The notes under the pieces were generated by a model, which made no database searches, was not told the DNA's origin, and saw only the letters and a program-made list of their open reading frames with translations. From the NCBI GenBank assembly GCA_948616425.1, contig CAPGBJ010000020.1, positions 25,708-89,707 on the forward strand: a stretch of DNA of 64,000 nt. Reading direction: 5' to 3'. Origin of the DNA: an uncultured Oscillospiraceae bacterium. GTDB lineage: Bacteria > Bacillota > Clostridia > Oscillospirales > Oscillospiraceae. Positions 61,336 through 64,000 of this stretch are shown piece by piece (the stretch's first letter is position 1; each line of letters opens with the position of its first letter). Both the position numbers and the translations under genes were made by a program.

Positions 61336-63384
61336 ATGGGAGAGATTGCCGCGATGAAAAATATTTACATTCTCTGTACGAGACAAGAGGTGGGTAACAC
61401 TTACCTGAAAGATCTCCAAAACCTCTTCAGCGGCATGATCCATATGCGATGTCTGTCTGTAAAGGAGCCGCCAGCCGACAGGGCACAGATCCCGCCAGCC
61501 GATCTGGTGCTGGTGACCAATCCGGATCAGGTGGGCTTTTTTGCTGATCTGATGGTCTCTTCAACCTATATCATCAGTGTGGATTTTGGCTATTCTTTGA
61601 AGAGCATCAGCCAGCTGCGGGCGCTGCCCATGGGGACCCGGGCCATGCTGGGCACCTCCTTTGCTCATATCCAAAAGAGTTTGCTGCGCATATTTTTCGA
61701 ACAGGGGATCAATCAGGTTGTCTGGGTAGACGGCGAAGACAGCGATTATGATGTGCTGATTGCGGACAATCTCACCATAGTTGATCCGAATGAGACCCAT
61801 CCGATCCTCTATCTGAGCGGCCGCCGCCTCTCTTTTCAGACGCTGATTCAGATTGCGCAGTCAGCCGACCTGCTGAACCAAAATTTAGAGGGGGAGATCT
61901 TCCGCTATACGCAGGCCTACCGCAGTTCCATGTCTGTTATTCCCCTGCTTTACAGTGGGCTGGCGTCCAGCCACTTTCAGCTGGACACAATATTGAATAG
62001 TATTACAGACGGCATTGCCATCTTGAACCGGGACTTCTGCATCACCCGGTGCAACACAAAGTTTGTCTCGCTTTTACCCAATTCGGAGCGGGGATTTGAT
62101 GAGCCGTTGACCCGCCTGCCTGAGGGGCAGGCGCTGGGGCTGGAAAGCGGAGCCCCCGCCCGGGACAAACTGATAACAGTGGGCTGTAACAATTTGATAG
62201 TCAGTTTGGAGCCAATCGCCACACATTTTGAGCAGGAGGCCAGCTATGTGCTGATCTTGCAGCGGATGCAGGACCTGGAGCGGCGGGAAAAATCCCTGCA
62301 GCAGCAGTTGTCCGCCAAGGGGTATACAGCCAAGTACTCCTTTCAGAGCATCCATGCAGTCAGCGGCGTGATGAGACGGTGTATGGAAAAGGCGGAGCGC
62401 ATTGCAAAAATTGATAAGACCACACTGGTTGTGGGAGATAGCGGCGTGGGCAAAGAGCTGATGGTGCAGGCGATCCACACAGCTTCTGACCGGCGCGGAT
62501 ATCCCTTTGTCAGTATTAACTGCGCGGCGCTGCCCCAGTCTCTGCTGGAAAGCGAACTGTTTGGCTACGCGGAGGGGGCGTTTACCGGGTCTAGACGAGG
62601 GGGAAAGAAGGGACTTTTTGAACAGGCAAAGTTTGGCACCCTGTTTCTTGATGAGATCGGGGAGTTGTCTTTGGAGATGCAGTCTAAACTGCTGCGTGCC
62701 ATAGAGACAAAAGAGATTATGCGGGTGGGTGGCAATTTCATTGAAAAGGTAGATGTACGCATCATTGCCGCCACCAACCGGAACCTGAAGGAGATGGTAC
62801 ATCAAAAACAGTTTCGCCTGGATCTGTACTACCGACTCAATACAATCGTACTCCGCATTCCAGCACTGCGGGAACGGCGGGAGGATATCCCTGTCCTGAC
62901 CAACTATTTTATCCGCCACGAGACGGGCAGCAGCCGGCGTATCTCACCGGAGCTGCAAGCCTTCCTGCTGCATGCGCCCTGGGAGGGCAATGTTCGAGAA
63001 CTGCGCAATGTTATTGAATATATGGTGAACATCACCGATGGGACCTTGGGATTGGAGCACCTGCCGGACTACATCTGTGAGACCTGGGAGGGCGATGCGC
63101 CAGACGAGGCGTTCCAGCTGCCCCTGTCTGATCAGTATAGCGCGGGGGAGATTCGGGAGATCACTGCGATTTTGAGACTGGTGCAGCAGGGTTGTACCAA
63201 TCGGGGGCAGATTGTACAGGAGATGAGGGAGCTTTTTCCCTGTACGCAATACAAAATCCGGAAATACCTGGAAGACCTGCGGGGCCGGGGATGGGTCTGC
63301 TTTGGCAGGGGACCGGCCGGCATTCGCATGACCAGCTTAGGGGGCCAGATGTTGGAACATACCGGGCCTCAAAAGGGCCCATAA
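61336..63384 (+). CDS. Sigma-54-dependent transcriptional activator
   Basis: 682 residues. An N-terminal sensory region (about 1-190) of uncertain family, a PAS-like segment (about 215-320, SITDGIAILNRDFCITRCNT), then the AAA+ domain: Walker A GDSGVGKE (about 367), GAFTG (about 414-418, required to contact sigma-54), Walker B LFLDEIGEL, and WEGNVRELRN. The C-terminus is not a Fis helix but looks like a winged helix (AILRLVQQGCTNRGQIVQEM...YKIRKYLEDL). Divergent from the operon with the -24/-12 promoter, which is its obvious target. ATG 61336 or 61354 may be the start. Confidence 0.9.
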   Translation: MGEIAAMKNIYILCTRQEVGNTYLKDLQNLFSGMIHMRCLSVKEPPADRAQIPPADLVLVTNPDQVGFFADLMVSSTYIISVDFGYSLKSISQLRALPMGTRAMLGTSFAHIQKSLLRIFFEQGINQVVWVDGEDSDYDVLIADNLTIVDPNETHPILYLSGRRLSFQTLIQIAQSADLLNQNLEGEIFRYTQAYRSSMSVIPLLYSGLASSHFQLDTILNSITDGIAILNRDFCITRCNTKFVSLLPNSERGFDEPLTRLPEGQALGLESGAPARDKLITVGCNNLIVSLEPIATHFEQEASYVLILQRMQDLERREKSLQQQLSAKGYTAKYSFQSIHAVSGVMRRCMEKAERIAKIDKTTLVVGDSGVGKELMVQAIHTASDRRGYPFVSINCAALPQSLLESELFGYAEGAFTGSRRGGKKGLFEQAKFGTLFLDEIGELSLEMQSKLLRAIETKEIMRVGGNFIEKVDVRIIAATNRNLKEMVHQKQFRLDLYYRLNTIVLRIPALRERREDIPVLTNYFIRHETGSSRRISPELQAFLLHAPWEGNVRELRNVIEYMVNITDGTLGLEHLPDYICETWEGDAPDEAFQLPLSDQYSAGEIREITAILRLVQQGCTNRGQIVQEMRELFPCTQYKIRKYLEDLRGRGWVCFGRGPAGIRMTSLGGQMLEHTGPQKGP

Positions 63385-63434
63385 GAGGGACGGTAGAACA
63401 ACAAAAAAGAAAGAGAAAATTTTTACAAAAAGTG

Positions 63435-63463
63435 TTGACAGCTGGCGGAAGTTGTGGTATCAT
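63435..63463 (+). promoter_or_regulatory. Promoter of tRNA-Leu
   Basis: TTGACA, 17 bases, TATCAT, 34 bases before the tRNA. Confidence 0.8.
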
Positions 63464-63497
63464 CTCTCTTGCGCTGAAGAGCGCCGCATACAGGGAT

Positions 63498-63584
63498 GCG
63501 CGAGTGGTGGAATTGGTAGACTCGCTGGCTTCAGGTGCCAGTGCTCGCAAGGGCGTGCGGGTTCGACTCCCGCCTCGCGCACCA
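63498..63584 (+). tRNA. tRNA-Leu (anticodon CAG)
   Basis: 87 bases with encoded CCA. Acceptor GCGCGAG pairs with CTCGCGC; anticodon stem CTGGC/GCCAG around the loop TTCAGGT; a long variable arm (class II) and T arm GCGGG-TTCGACT-CCCGC. Confidence 0.95.
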
Positions 63585-63585
63585 A

Positions 63586-63621
63586 GCCGGAGCAAAGTTC
63601 GCTTTGCTCCGGCGATTTTTT
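63586..63621 (+). terminator. Terminator of tRNA-Leu
   Basis: A perfect 12-bp stem (63586-63597 with 63602-63613), TTCG loop, then six T. Confidence 0.92.
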
Positions 63622-63768
63622 ATCAAAATTGCTGTCCACTCCCCCGGCGATTCCTTTCAAAATTGAACCCTCTGCGCGGGGCTTCGATTGGCCTTTGGGT
63701 ACAAACCTGAAGGGAAATTGGTCTCCATCTCTTCGTGGTAAGTCTGACGATTTTATATTTTTCGCCTC

Positions 63769-63797
63769 TTGACGAATGGGGTGAACCTGAGTATAAT
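63769..63797 (+). promoter_or_regulatory. Promoter of tRNA-Thr
   Basis: TTGACG, 17 bases, TATAAT. Confidence 0.8.
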
Positions 63798-63870
63798 GTT
63801 ACGTGTTGTGTTTGGCCCGCTGTCGTAGGTGACAAAACGGGGTACAGTAAAAAGCCAACTATTCATAGAT

Positions 63871-63946
63871 GCTGCTGTGGCTCAGTCGGTAGAGCAGCTG
63901 ATTCGTAATCAGCAGGTCGCCGGTTCAAATCCGGCCAGCAGCTCCA
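63871..63946 (+). tRNA. tRNA-Thr (anticodon CGT)
   Basis: 76 bases with encoded CCA. Acceptor GCTGCTG/CAGCAGC; anticodon stem GCTGA/TCAGC around TTCGTAA; T arm GCCGG-TTCAAAT-CCGGC. Confidence 0.95.
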
Positions 63947-63947
63947 C

Positions 63948-63986
63948 GTCGGAGCAAGCTTCATATCGCTTGCTCCGACTTTTTTC
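63948..63986 (+). terminator. Terminator of tRNA-Thr
   Basis: A perfect 12-bp stem (63948-63959 with 63968-63979) and a T run. The stem (GTCGGAGCAAGC) resembles that of the tRNA-Leu terminator. Confidence 0.92.
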
Positions 63987-64000
63987 AAAAGTCAGAGCGC

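Noticed and set aside
63498..63946. tRNA genes as attachment sites of a mobile element
   Set aside because: Both tRNAs are complete with their own terminators, and no integrase or duplicated tRNA end is nearby in the window.

Overview
The window looks like a chromosome segment from a GC-rich gut anaerobe of the Clostridia, most likely Oscillospiraceae (Flavonifractor, Oscillibacter or Lawsonibacter-like). Supporting this are a short methionine synthase without an activation domain, an Rnf-type redox complex, a siroheme reductase, family II pyrophosphatase, tripartite (TctABC) carboxylate uptake, SLH surface proteins and sigma-54 regulation. The genus is inference. Most of the window is GC-rich; roughly 6.8-19.4 kb is clearly AT-richer.

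Left end (1-3.9 kb): a 5'-truncated methionine synthase, a membrane-anchored GH25 lysozyme, and the C-terminal half of a two-domain P-loop ATPase. The N-terminal half of that ATPase lies 17.3 kb away (21.2-21.5 kb) on the same strand. Everything between (3917-21213) reads as an integrated element that split the gene. A large serine recombinase sits at its right end. Joining the two halves at a shared TGGGGCG restores the reading frame, and joining the element ends rebuilds a dyad-symmetric attP. The recombinase starts with ATC behind a perfect Shine-Dalgarno. Cargo includes a nucleotidyltransferase/CCA-adding enzyme pair and an AT-rich catabolic module: a divergent aldolase, a Dpp-type peptide ABC transporter, a creatininase-like amidohydrolase, two tandem M20 amidohydrolases and a LysR regulator. 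Insertion-sequence debris lies around the module.

Host region 21.5-39.9 kb: a nitrite/sulfite reductase, an LRR-YwqG protein, a BtuFCD/FepBDC-type metal-chelate importer, a large hybrid sensor kinase, a reduced Rnf-like operon (RnfC, an RnfD-RnfG fusion, one RnfA-like subunit), and a run with YqeG phosphatase, endonuclease IV, an M24 aminopeptidase, a SLOG protein and QueH.

Region 39.9-52.2 kb is a 12-gene same-strand cluster: TctCBA uptake, UlaG-like lactonase, epimerase, transaldolase, zinc and iron alcohol dehydrogenases, a DMT permease, an AraC regulator and two paralogous FG-GAP propeller proteins without signal peptides. It looks like a sugar-acid or lactone catabolic pathway I cannot match to a described one, and is one of the two best candidates for something new (the other is the split-gene element with its cargo).

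Right end (52.7-64 kb): an SLH-GH5 glucanase broken by a C10 tract, CutC, a CBS-DRTGG pyrophosphatase, a putative sigma-54-controlled operon (anion permease, gamma-glutamyltransferase, two ChrA half-transporters) opposite its likely activator, and tRNA-Leu(CAG) and tRNA-Thr(CGT), each with its own promoter and terminator. No CRISPR array, rRNA or prophage was seen. Calls are based on reading motifs; no database search was run.
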